12,132 bases of DNA from Prevotella sp. GTDB lineage: Bacteria; Bacteroidota; Bacteroidia; Bacteroidales; Bacteroidaceae. The stretch is from positions 1 to 12,132 of the forward strand of contig JAJQAR010000129.1 in NCBI GenBank assembly GCA_021203705.1, written 5' to 3'. Under the pieces are notes generated by a model that worked only from the letters and a program-made list of their open reading frames with translations, made no database searches and was not told where the DNA came from. This document shows positions 1 to 7,066 of the stretch, one piece after another. Numbering within the stretch: position 1 is the first letter of the stretch; every line of letters starts with the position of its first letter. The position numbers and the translations under genes are program-made.

Positions 1-677
1 GTATAAACACGTATTCCCATACTCTTTGCGATATTGGCTGCCGTCAACGGAGAGATGTCGCCACGGTTATTAACACCATCGGTCAACAAAATCACCACCT
101 TGCTTTTTGCCTTACTCTCTCGCAAACGGCTTACAGCATTCACAATTCCCATTCCTATCGCCGTTCCATCCTCGATAAGTCCTTTTGCGGCTATGTCAGT
201 ACGGACATTCTGCAGGAGGTTAATCAATGATGTATGATCGGTTGTCATAGGGCATTGCGTGAACGCCTCACCAGCGAATATCGTCAAACCGATATTATCA
301 TCGGCACGGTCGGAAATAAACTGCGATGCAACAGCCTTCGCCGCCTCAATACGGTTAGGCTTTAAATCCTCCGCCAACATACTGGTGGAGACATCCATGG
401 CAATCATTATGTCAATGCCCTCCACAGTGCGACTGCCCCAACTATTGTGTGTCTGAGGGCGTGCCATAATGATAACTACAAGCACAAAAGTAACAATACG
501 CAAGAGCAACGGCAAGCCCAAAAGACGGACACGCAGACTCTTCGGCGCATAGCGGTATGCGAAAGTGTCGCTCATCCGCATCGTAGGCTCACTTTTCTTT
601 CTGTAAAGCAGATACCAAATCAAGTAAGGTATCAGCAACAACAGCAACAGAAAATATTCTTTATTGGCAAATTCCAT
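1..677 (-). CDS. batA: BatA-like VWA-domain membrane protein (partial, C-terminus outside window)
   Basis: I read this frame from the reverse complement: it opens at the ATG at 677 and stays open to base 1, giving 225 residues. BatA-type proteins are usually about 330 residues, so the last third is missing. The N-terminus (MEFANKEYFLLL) begins a hydrophobic segment at about residues 8-25. A second hydrophobic segment lies at about 52-72 and ends in the ARPQ motif usual for the family. A von Willebrand A domain follows, with the MIDAS motif D95-V-S97-T-S99 and a later LLTDG strand that supplies another metal-site Asp. The VWA domain should face the periplasm, held by flanking membrane segments. 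It is last of the four bat genes visible here, 13 bases after the BatD-like gene. Bat proteins were linked to aerotolerance in Bacteroides fragilis, but their molecular role is unclear. The family call is firm; the letter A rests on VWA content and gene order. Confidence 0.9.
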   Translation of the reverse strand, partial: MEFANKEYFLLLLLLIPYLIWYLLYRKKSEPTMRMSDTFAYRYAPKSLRVRLLGLPLLLRIVTFVLVVIIMARPQTHNSWGSRTVEGIDIMIAMDVSTSMLAEDLKPNRIEAAKAVASQFISDRADDNIGLTIFAGEAFTQCPMTTDHTSLINLLQNVRTDIAAKGLIEDGTAIGMGIVNAVSRLRESKAKSKVVILLTDGVNNRGDISPLTAANIAKSMGIRVY

Positions 678-690
678 AATTTAAGTTTCT

Positions 691-1758
691 TTAAAACAGC
701 AGACAAACTTGATATACGGTTAATACCAACAATGCGATGCTTATTATTATAAACGCTATTATGCACCCCTTCAATACCGTGCGGGAACGCATATTGCGCT
801 TGTCATCTTCCGTCAACTTCGGTTCTACCCTCTCCACGGTAGGCTGATTTTCCTGTTTCGTGGTGTTGATAAATTCTATCGCACTCACCAGATTGGCATC
901 GTTCTCGTTGATGAGGGTTGAGTATTTGGCGAATTTCACGAGGTCGGCAGTAACGAACAGTTCCTTCAACTCATCAATCATCTTCTGGTCACCATCCTCA
1001 CGAAGACGGGCTATGATTTCCGAACTTGTCATCTCCATAGCATTGAAACCGAATCTCTCATATATATATTTGCGCACCACATCGGTGAGGAGGGTGTAAT
1101 ATGTCTTCTGGTCGTCCGAAACCGACATTTTCTCCTCCTTGATACGCTCTATCTCCTTCAACGCTTTCTGGTGTGGGAGTACCTTCTTTATAATACGTAC
1201 ACGAGCTATTACTGGTTTGTTGTCTTTCAGACGAGTCCACAGGTAATAGATAAGCACGTTGAGCAACACGAAAATCAGACTAAGCCAAAAAGCCGGTTTC
1301 CACTCGCTCCACAGGAACGGATTGTCCTGCACATCTTTTGGTGGATAAAACTTCTCCGGATGCAAGGTGTCAACAGGCACGGTGAGCACTTTCAGCGCAA
1401 GACTTTTTGTCTGGTATTTCTTGCCGTCAACCTGAACGGTCATTGGCGGGAGATAATACAGGTTCTCGTCGAACGATGTCAACGTGTATTTCTTGGAGAT
1501 TTTCACAAGTCCGTTGTCCTGCTTTGTGGTATCGGCACTCAATGTCTCCACCACCTCAACACCCTGTGTAATTTGCTGCTGCGGTTTATAAGAAGGCATT
1601 TTCACCTTTGCGCCTTTCTTCGCCGTAACACTCAAAGTGAGGTCTGTCTGCTCACCTATTAGTATTTGTATCGAGTCGATTTTTGACTCAACAAATACTT
1701 GTGCTGACATCATCAGCGCACAGAAGGCAAAAGATATAATTACAAAAACTCGTCTCAT
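691..1758 (-). CDS. BatD-like signal-peptide and membrane-anchored protein of the bat operon
   Basis: This is a 355-residue protein. The first 20 residues look like a signal peptide ending in MMSAQ. Residues of about 21-150 form a beta-rich extracytoplasmic part of the kind seen at the start of BatD/oxygen-tolerance proteins. A membrane helix lies at about 156-174. Residues of about 178-325 are charged and helical, probably cytoplasmic, with a YIYERFGF...MTSSEII stretch typical of BatD/DUF4381-like tails. A second hydrophobic helix at about 331-354 ends the protein. It sits 18 bases after the DUF58 gene and 13 before batA, so co-transcription is very likely. The architecture suggests a membrane partner for the MoxR, DUF58 and VWA proteins, but no enzymatic motif is visible. 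The family call rests on topology and context more than on a strong motif. Confidence 0.75.
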   Translation of the reverse strand: MRRVFVIISFAFCALMMSAQVFVESKIDSIQILIGEQTDLTLSVTAKKGAKVKMPSYKPQQQITQGVEVVETLSADTTKQDNGLVKISKKYTLTSFDENLYYLPPMTVQVDGKKYQTKSLALKVLTVPVDTLHPEKFYPPKDVQDNPFLWSEWKPAFWLSLIFVLLNVLIYYLWTRLKDNKPVIARVRIIKKVLPHQKALKEIERIKEEKMSVSDDQKTYYTLLTDVVRKYIYERFGFNAMEMTSSEIIARLREDGDQKMIDELKELFVTADLVKFAKYSTLINENDANLVSAIEFINTTKQENQPTVERVEPKLTEDDKRNMRSRTVLKGCIIAFIIISIALLVLTVYQVCLLF

Positions 1759-1776
1759 TTTTAATGAATTAAGAAA

Positions 1777-2646
1777 TCAGTTACGCAAGGCGAAAAGCTG
1801 CAATAATGATTTCACATAATCCTGATTAGTAGCGATAGAGATACTGTCCACATTACTTTTATTGAATGTCTCTTTCAATATTTGCTGACGGTTTCTCCAA
1901 TATGCGTTATGAGCATTTCTCAATCGCCTGTCACTCGTGTCAATAACCATCTCATGGCCCGTTTCAGCATCTAAAACCTTGAGCAGTCCGACGTTTGGCA
2001 TAATCTCCGCACGTGGATCATACACTTGAACGGCAACGACATCATGCTTGCGGTTGCATATTGTCAGGGCATCCTCAAAAGAGTTCTGCGTGTAGAAATC
2101 ACTCATCAAAAACGCTGTACACCTGCGTTTCAACGCACTTGTGAGAAACTCGACAGCCATCTTCACATCGGTCTTCTTACTATCCGGTTGGAAGTCAAGC
2201 ATCTCACGGATTATGAAGAGAATGTGCTTACGGCCTTTCTTAGGCGGAATGTATTTCTCAATCTTGTCAGAAAAGAACACGACACCTATCTTATCGTTGT
2301 TCTGGATGGCACTGAAAGCGATTGTCGCCGCTATCTCTGTAACAATGTCACGTTTCATGGCAGTCTGTGTACCGAAATCGAGAGAGCCGCTGACATCTAT
2401 CATCAGCATCACGGTAAGCTCACGCTCCTCCTCGAACACCTTTACGTAAGGACGGTGAAAACGAGCAGACACATTCCAGTCAATGTCGCGGATATCATCG
2501 CCGTACTGATATTCACGCACCTCGCTGAACGCCATACCCCTACCCTTAAAAGCTGAATGGTATTGACCGGCAAAGATATTGCTGCTCAATCCACGCGCCT
2601 TTATCTCTATTTTCCTGACTTTCTTAAGAATTTCCTGGGTATCCAT
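1777..2646 (-). CDS. DUF58 family protein with VWA-like fold (bat operon)
   Basis: This is a 289-residue protein. The conserved DUF58 block is clear at about residues 36-62 (GRGMAFSEVREYQYGDD, then DIDWNVSAR). A VWA-like core follows, with a MIDAS-type D84-V-S86-G-S88. No signal peptide or membrane helix is seen, so it should be cytoplasmic. I chose the ATG at 2646. A TTG one codon upstream (2649) would also keep the frame but is less likely. The ATG shares its A with the TGA stop of the MoxR gene (TGATG), a classic translational-coupling overlap. DUF58 proteins are almost always encoded next to MoxR ATPases and are thought to work with them as a chaperone-like pair for VWA proteins. The exact client is unknown. 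Confidence 0.92.
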   Translation of the reverse strand: MDTQEILKKVRKIEIKARGLSSNIFAGQYHSAFKGRGMAFSEVREYQYGDDIRDIDWNVSARFHRPYVKVFEEERELTVMLMIDVSGSLDFGTQTAMKRDIVTEIAATIAFSAIQNNDKIGVVFFSDKIEKYIPPKKGRKHILFIIREMLDFQPDSKKTDVKMAVEFLTSALKRRCTAFLMSDFYTQNSFEDALTICNRKHDVVAVQVYDPRAEIMPNVGLLKVLDAETGHEMVIDTSDRRLRNAHNAYWRNRQQILKETFNKSNVDSISIATNQDYVKSLLQLFALRN

Positions 2647-3641
2647 CAAGGAACCTCCACCTTATTTATAATATCACTGACAATCTCCTCACTCGTCACG
2701 TTTGTTGCCTCCGCCTCGTAAGAGAGTCCTATTCTATGACGTAGCACATCGTGAGCAATGGCACGCACGTCTTCTGGAATCACGTATCCACGTCTCTTTA
2801 TAAATGCGTATGCACGTGATGCCTTCGCAAGATTTATGCTGGCACGAGGGCTGCCTCCGAATGTTATCAAGTCTTTCAACTTTGCCAATCCGTATTTTTC
2901 AGGATAGCGAGTGGCGAAAACGATGTCTGCGATATACTGTTCTATCTTCTCATCGATATACACCTGTCTTACCACCTCACGGGCATTGATGATATCAGCG
3001 GAAGCCACAACAGGCTTCACCTCTGGCAGAGAGCCTGCAAGGTTCTCACGGATAATCAGTTTCTCCTCCTCAATAGTAGGATAGTTGATTACCACCTTCA
3101 GCATGAAACGGTCAACCTGTGCTTCTGGGAGTGGATAAGTGCCCTCTTGCTCTATCGGATTCTGCGTTGCCATTACGAGGAAGGGCTTCGGTAAACTGAA
3201 CGTACTACTTCCAATCGTTACCTGCTGTTCCTGCATAGCCTCAAGCAATGCACTCTGGACCTTTGCCGGGGCACGGTTGATTTCATCCGCCAACACGAAA
3301 TTAGCGAAGATAGGACCTTTCTTCACCTGGAACTTCTCGTCTTTCTGCGAATAAATCATCGTACCGATAACATCGGCAGGCAACAAGTCAGGAGTAAACT
3401 GGATTCTGCTGTACTCTGAATCGATAAGTTGTGAGAGGGTCTTGATGGCAAGGGTCTTTGCCAAGCCTGGAACACCTTCCAAGAGGATATGTCCATCACT
3501 GAGCAAACCAATGAGAAGTGTCTCCACCAAATGCTTCTGCCCTACAATCACGCGATTCATTCCCATCGTGAGGTCTGTCACGAAAGAACTCTTCTGTTCT
3601 ATCAAGATATTCAGCTCGCGGATATCAATAGATTCTGCCAT
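2646..3641 (-). CDS. MoxR-family AAA+ ATPase (first gene of the bat operon)
   Basis: This is a 331-residue AAA+ ATPase of the MoxR type. The Walker A motif GVPGLAKT lies at residues 56-63, the Walker B motif FVLADEINRAP has D119-E120, the sensor-1 ATQNP is at about 158-162, and a VDRFM arginine motif is near 178. Length and motif order are normal for the family. The product is cytoplasmic and should form a hexameric ring that uses ATP to remodel partner proteins. The best-supported partners of this family are VWA-domain proteins encoded alongside, here the DUF58 and BatA products. It is the promoter-proximal gene, with a Bacteroidetes-type promoter about 30 bases upstream of its ATG (caT at 3639-3641 on the plus strand). 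Confidence 0.96.
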   Translation of the reverse strand: MAESIDIRELNILIEQKSSFVTDLTMGMNRVIVGQKHLVETLLIGLLSDGHILLEGVPGLAKTLAIKTLSQLIDSEYSRIQFTPDLLPADVIGTMIYSQKDEKFQVKKGPIFANFVLADEINRAPAKVQSALLEAMQEQQVTIGSSTFSLPKPFLVMATQNPIEQEGTYPLPEAQVDRFMLKVVINYPTIEEEKLIIRENLAGSLPEVKPVVASADIINAREVVRQVYIDEKIEQYIADIVFATRYPEKYGLAKLKDLITFGGSPRASINLAKASRAYAFIKRRGYVIPEDVRAIAHDVLRHRIGLSYEAEATNVTSEEIVSDIINKVEVP

Positions 3642-3670
3642 ATTTTCTTATTTTTAATTTGTTTTGCGCA

Positions 3671-3704
3671 CAAAAGTAATATATTTACCCTTTTATGTAA
3701 TAAA
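3671..3704 (-). promoter_or_regulatory. Probable promoter of the moxR-bat operon
   Basis: On the minus strand the sequence TACTTTTG (plus 3671-3678) matches the Bacteroidetes -7 consensus TAnnTTTG exactly. The upstream element is weaker: TTTA at plus 3701-3704, 22 bases away, against the ideal TTTG at 19-21. Transcription would begin near 3664, leaving a short leader before the ATG at 3641. The motif match is seen directly; promoter activity is inferred. Confidence 0.55.
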
Positions 3705-3756
3705 CTTTCGGACTAAATAATATTAAAAAACGCTTTTGAAACCTATTATTTAACGT

Positions 3757-3772
3757 GATTTCAATGGAAATC
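3757..3772. repeat. Short perfect inverted repeat between divergent promoters
   Basis: GATTTC, a four-base AATG spacer, then GAAATC form a perfect 6-base inverted repeat. It lies between the two divergent promoters, so it could be an operator half-site pair. In such AT-rich DNA a 6-base palindrome also arises easily by chance. It is not followed by a T-run and does not look like a terminator. Confidence 0.25.
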
Positions 3773-3877
3773 TGAAATATTAAGTAAATAATTAATAAGC
3801 GAGGCAACACTTTCTATGCAAAAAAATGAAAAACAAATCTTGAAAAGATGAATGAAAGTTGTTATGGAGAGGAAAAA

Positions 3878-3909
3878 GTTGTTTTTTTCAAGAATTGTAT
3901 GTACTTTTG
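3878..3909 (+). promoter_or_regulatory. Probable promoter of the barrel-mutarotase pair
   Basis: TACTTTTG at 3902-3909 is an exact match to TAnnTTTG. GTTG at 3878-3881 serves as the upstream element (three of four bases of TTTG), with a 20-base spacer. A start of transcription near 3915 would give a leader of about 105 bases to the ATG at 4021. The same -7 octamer is used by the divergent bat promoter. Confidence 0.6.
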
Positions 3910-4020
3910 TAAAGTCAGATGGTATTGTCGGACTGAATTAACTTGTATTATTGCTATATAATGGGCTATATGTCAATGAAATATAGAGGAAATGGATGGC
4001 ACTGGCAGAGTTTGTCTATG

Positions 4021-4746
4021 ATGAAAAGATTACTTTTCTTCATTATGATGTGTTTTTTGCCTTACACTATGTATGCGCAAGACAATAAGACGGTTGCTGC
4101 AGACAGCATAAAGACAGAGGATATACAACAGGAAATGATAAACACGGTCTCAGCACCCACAACACCAGTGCCTGTGGACATGGATGTGTATAAGAGAAAT
4201 GGCAACACATTAAATGAGGAGATTGACAACAATATAGACGGTGGCATTGATTATACGCTTCAAGACTCACTGCATCTCCCTAACCTCAACCGCTACGGAC
4301 AAACGGTAATAGGAATGTATCCGATGAATTGGGACGGATGGTACGACTGGGAATTACACAAGGGACTGAACGTGAATATCGGAGTCTCTGCTTTCGCATC
4401 ATTCGGGAAAAGTCCGTGGCGAGGCACTGGTTTCGGACAGAGTATCAGTATGATGTATGCCGAACCTATTACCGACAAACTGTCAATAGCTGTTGGAGGG
4501 TATCTTGATAATCTATATTGGTCGCATGATTCTTATCGTGATGCTGGGATAAACGCCGTTATAGGATATAAATTTGACGAGCATTGGGAGGGATATATAT
4601 ATGGACAAAAGTCATTGGTAAACAGCAGAATGCCAATGCCTTTCTATGACATCAGCAATATCGGTGACCGCATAGGAGCAGCCATAAAATATAATTTTAA
4701 TCCAAGTTTCAGTATTCAAATATCCGTTGAAAATTCCACAAGATGA
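4021..4746 (+). CDS. Secreted hypothetical protein, probable outer-membrane beta-barrel
   Basis: I do not recognise a named family. From the ATG at 4021 the protein has 241 residues and begins with a good signal peptide (MKRLLFFIMMCFLP...MYAQ, cleavage near residue 20). An ATG one codon earlier (4018) is equally possible; longer in-frame starts exist but spoil the signal peptide. Residues of about 21-95 are polar and acidic, with little predicted structure. From about residue 105 to the end, seven or eight short strands alternate hydrophobic and polar residues with aromatic girdles and turns (for example LSIAVGGYLDNLYW and DRIGAAIKYNF), as in small outer-membrane barrels. The last strand is FSIQISVENSTR. 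The stop overlaps the start of the mutarotase gene, so the two are co-translated. A role in passing a sugar across the outer membrane is possible, but this rests on context only. Confidence 0.65.
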   Translation: MKRLLFFIMMCFLPYTMYAQDNKTVAADSIKTEDIQQEMINTVSAPTTPVPVDMDVYKRNGNTLNEEIDNNIDGGIDYTLQDSLHLPNLNRYGQTVIGMYPMNWDGWYDWELHKGLNVNIGVSAFASFGKSPWRGTGFGQSISMMYAEPITDKLSIAVGGYLDNLYWSHDSYRDAGINAVIGYKFDEHWEGYIYGQKSLVNSRMPMPFYDISNIGDRIGAAIKYNFNPSFSIQISVENSTR

Positions 4747-5126
4747 AAACAGAAGGTTACAAGACAAAGGAATTTGGTGTACCCGTTAAGAGGTATTGCC
4801 AGACTATGGAGTTGAAAGATGATGCGGAACTAATCCGCCGTTACCGTGAAGCCCATGATAAGGAGCATTTCTGGGATGAGATAAAGGAGGGCATTAAGTC
4901 GGTCGGCATCCTCGAAATGGAGATTTACATTCTTGGCAACAGAGTGTTCATGATTGTGGAAGCACCGCTTGACTTCGACTGGGACAGTGCTATGGCTCGT
5001 CTTGCCACGCTGCCTCGTCAGCAGGAATGGGAAAATTATGTGGCGAATTTTCAAAACTGCGCCGCCAATGCCACATCAGATGAAAAGTGGAAGATGATGG
5101 AACGGATGTTCTATCTTTACGAATAA
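4743..5126 (+). CDS. rhaM: L-rhamnose mutarotase family protein (RhaM/YiiL-like)
   Basis: This is a 127-residue protein of the RhaM family. These small dimeric ferredoxin-like-fold enzymes interconvert the alpha and beta anomers of L-rhamnose, and some members act on L-fucose. The core YREAHDKEHFW...IKSVGILEMEIYILGNRVFMIVEA matches the family. His38 corresponds to the catalytic His22 of Escherichia coli RhaM, and the C-terminal FYLYE corresponds to its FYLP end. The protein is about 20 residues longer than E. coli RhaM at the N-terminus, as is usual in Bacteroidetes. No signal peptide is present, so it should be cytoplasmic. The ATG lies inside the stop of the upstream barrel gene (ATGA, four-base overlap). 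No rhamnose isomerase, kinase or aldolase is in the window, so rhamnose versus fucose cannot be decided. The symbol is by family, not proven substrate. Confidence 0.9.
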   Translation: MKTEGYKTKEFGVPVKRYCQTMELKDDAELIRRYREAHDKEHFWDEIKEGIKSVGILEMEIYILGNRVFMIVEAPLDFDWDSAMARLATLPRQQEWENYVANFQNCAANATSDEKWKMMERMFYLYE

Positions 5127-5211
5127 TGCTGTTTTGTTCTGGCTCATTGGCTGTATGTTTTTCAGCTTATAGTCCGTTTGTTCCTTTAATTAACATAATG
5201 GTTTGAAACCT

Positions 5212-5242
5212 TTTGTTGTTAAAGGGATTTTCCTTAAATTTG
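5212..5242 (+). promoter_or_regulatory. Promoter of the beta-helix / GH31 / methyltransferase-fusion unit
   Basis: TTTG at 5212-5215, a 19-base spacer, and TAAATTTG at 5235-5242 match both elements of the Bacteroidetes consensus perfectly. The start of transcription would be near 5248, giving a leader of about 20 bases to the ATG at 5270. This site, together with the 143-base gap after the mutarotase gene, marks the start of a separate transcript. No regulator gene or clear operator is seen beside it. Confidence 0.75.
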
Positions 5243-5269
5243 CAGTGCTACTTAAATCTGAAAATATAC

Positions 5270-7063
5270 ATGAAAAAATTATTATTGTCAGCTCTTTTTC
5301 TGCTGCTCTGTTGTAGTGCACCGCTTATGGCAGGAGATATCTATGTGTCAACAACAGGCGATGACAGTGCGAACGGCACTGCCGATGCACCGTTGCAGTC
5401 TTTTGAATGTGCCTTGAAACAGGCGAGGGAATGGCGCAGGCTTGACATGAAAGAGGCTGAAAACGGCATTAACATAATCATCGAGGGTGGCGTTTATCGT
5501 CTTATAAAACCGTTGTTTATACGTCCAGAGGATAGCGGTACGGCAATGTCTCCTACCGTAATCCGTGGCAAGGAGGGCGAGAATGTTGTTATCAGTGGCG
5601 GTGTTGAGATTAGTAGTTGGCACAAGGGAACAACTAATACGAGAGTACCAGAATCGCTTAGAGACAAGATTTGGGTTACGGATGCTCCGCCTATGGTCGG
5701 CAATCATATTCTCGAAACCCGTCAGTTGTGGGTGAACGGCATTAAAGCAATGCGTGCCTCACAGTTTAGCATGGATATCATGGAGCGCATGAAGGACTTC
5801 AATACGTCAGACAACAGTATCACTATTCCTACACCGAAGCATGATTTGAGCCTTGCTGGGCAGTTGGAGATGCTCGTTCATCAGCGTTGGGCAATAGCAA
5901 TTTTGCGTGTGCGTGAGATGAAAGATTTAAGAGACGGTTATACAAAAGTGTGGTTTCATGAACCTGAAAGCAGTATTGAGTTCGCACACCCATGGCCGCA
6001 GCCAGTAATTGACGGAGAGCGTGGCAACTCTGCTTTCTGTCTCGGCAACGCTCTCGAACTTGTTGACGAGCCAGGGGAATGGTATCAAGATTACCCTTCA
6101 GGACTGATTTATTATTATCCCCATGAAAATGAGGACATGAATACAGCACAGGTTGTCGCTCCGGCACTTGAAACTCTCGTTGAGTTTGGTGGTACACGTG
6201 AGCGGGGTGTTAATTATGTGTCATTCGAGAATATCTCTTTTGAACATTCGTCATGGTTGCGCCCTTCGCATGAGGGCAACGTAACCCTTCAAGGCGGTTT
6301 CCGCTTTATCGATGGCTACAAGTTGCAGATACCAGGACTGTTCCATAAAGCGGAACTTGAGAATCAGGCGTGGATAGCACGCCCAGAGGCGGCTCTCACC
6401 GCACAGTTTGGCACTAACATCAGTTTTAAGAATTGTAATTTCAGCCATATTGGTGCTACGGCTCTCGACCTTAGTTATGCTGTCAACAATTCGCAGATAA
6501 CGAGTTGTACCATGGAGGATATAGGCGGTACGGCAATTCTTGTAGGCTGGTTCGGTGAACAGGGCTTTGAGACACATATCCCATATACCCCAACAATAGA
6601 GGATGACCTCTGCCATGACATCACAATCAGTGATAATACAATAACCGATGCAGCCAACGAGGACTGGGGCTGCGTCGCCATCGGTGCCGGTTATGTACGT
6701 GACATATCAATAGTACAAAACACGGTTTCCAACGTCAGTTATTCGGGTATCTGTGTCGGTTGGGGTTGGACACCGCTCGAAAGTGGTATGCGCAACAACC
6801 GTATAATGGGAAACACTGTAACCGATTATGCAAAGCGCATGTACGACGCAGGTGGAATATACACCTTATCTAATCAGCCAAATTCTGTGATATCGGGCAA
6901 CACAATCAGTCTGCCCTACCCAGCTCCATACGCCACCAACAACCGCGCCTTCTGTATATATTTCGATGAGGCTACTGACGGTTTTACTGTGGAGAACAAC
7001 GGCTGTTCCATTGATATGTTCGGGTACAACAAACCTGGTCCTAATATGGTTATAAAGGAGTAA
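5270..7063 (+). CDS. Secreted right-handed parallel beta-helix protein, probable glycosidase (GH141/GH120-like)
   Basis: This is a 597-residue protein from the ATG at 5270. A TTG-initiated extension to 5213 keeps the frame but would overlap the promoter and hide the signal peptide. MKKLLLSALFLLLCC...APLMA is a signal peptide with cleavage near residue 21; no proper lipobox is present, so a soluble periplasmic or exported enzyme is expected. The mature N-terminus IYVSTTGDDSANGTADAPLQSF, then PEDSGT and ENVVISGG, is the usual opening of beta-helix glycosidases. The second half carries helix rungs with N-ladders (NISFKNCNF, DITISDNTIT, NSVISGNTIS) and the signature blocks GICVGWGW near residue 495 and DAGGIYTL at 526. 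This layout recalls GH141 (alpha-L-fucosidases and xylanases) and GH120 (beta-xylosidases). I cannot assign catalytic residues or substrate. Its stop lies three bases before the GH31 start. Confidence 0.75.
   Translation: MKKLLLSALFLLLCCSAPLMAGDIYVSTTGDDSANGTADAPLQSFECALKQAREWRRLDMKEAENGINIIIEGGVYRLIKPLFIRPEDSGTAMSPTVIRGKEGENVVISGGVEISSWHKGTTNTRVPESLRDKIWVTDAPPMVGNHILETRQLWVNGIKAMRASQFSMDIMERMKDFNTSDNSITIPTPKHDLSLAGQLEMLVHQRWAIAILRVREMKDLRDGYTKVWFHEPESSIEFAHPWPQPVIDGERGNSAFCLGNALELVDEPGEWYQDYPSGLIYYYPHENEDMNTAQVVAPALETLVEFGGTRERGVNYVSFENISFEHSSWLRPSHEGNVTLQGGFRFIDGYKLQIPGLFHKAELENQAWIARPEAALTAQFGTNISFKNCNFSHIGATALDLSYAVNNSQITSCTMEDIGGTAILVGWFGEQGFETHIPYTPTIEDDLCHDITISDNTITDAANEDWGCVAIGAGYVRDISIVQNTVSNVSYSGICVGWGWTPLESGMRNNRIMGNTVTDYAKRMYDAGGIYTLSNQPNSVISGNTISLPYPAPYATNNRAFCIYFDEATDGFTVENNGCSIDMFGYNKPGPNMVIKE
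7054..7060 (+). promoter_or_regulatory. Strong Shine-Dalgarno site for the GH31 gene
   Basis: AAAGGAG at 7054-7060, six bases before the ATG at 7067, is a near-perfect ribosome binding site. It lies in the last codons of the beta-helix gene and fixes the GH31 start. It stands out because most genes in this window lack such a site. Confidence 0.75.
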
Positions 7064-7066
7064 ACT

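Larger units (their letters stand above)
3642..4020. other. Divergent AT-rich intergenic region
   Basis: This 379-base stretch separates the leftward bat operon from the rightward barrel-mutarotase pair. It is strongly AT-rich. I see no convincing coding frame, tRNA or repeat array. It holds two divergent Bacteroidetes-type promoters near its two ends and a small inverted repeat between them. In-frame ATG codons at 3961, 3970 and 3976 could lengthen the downstream protein, but they would place extra polar residues ahead of a good signal peptide. Confidence 0.7.

Noticed and set aside
3943..4020. Longer N-terminus of the barrel protein
   Set aside because: The frame opens at a TTG at 3943 and has ATGs at 3961, 3970 and 3976, but these add a polar stretch before an otherwise good signal peptide.
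5127..5225. Transcription terminator after the mutarotase gene
   Set aside because: Only weak stems are seen (GCTG/CAGC at 5150-5166; CCTTT/AAAGG at 5209-5225, which overlaps the promoter), none followed by a convincing T-run.
5270..5335. Lipoprotein signal on the beta-helix protein
   Set aside because: Two cysteines occur in the signal peptide (LLLCCS) but the residues before them do not fit a lipobox; ordinary cleavage after APLMA is more likely.
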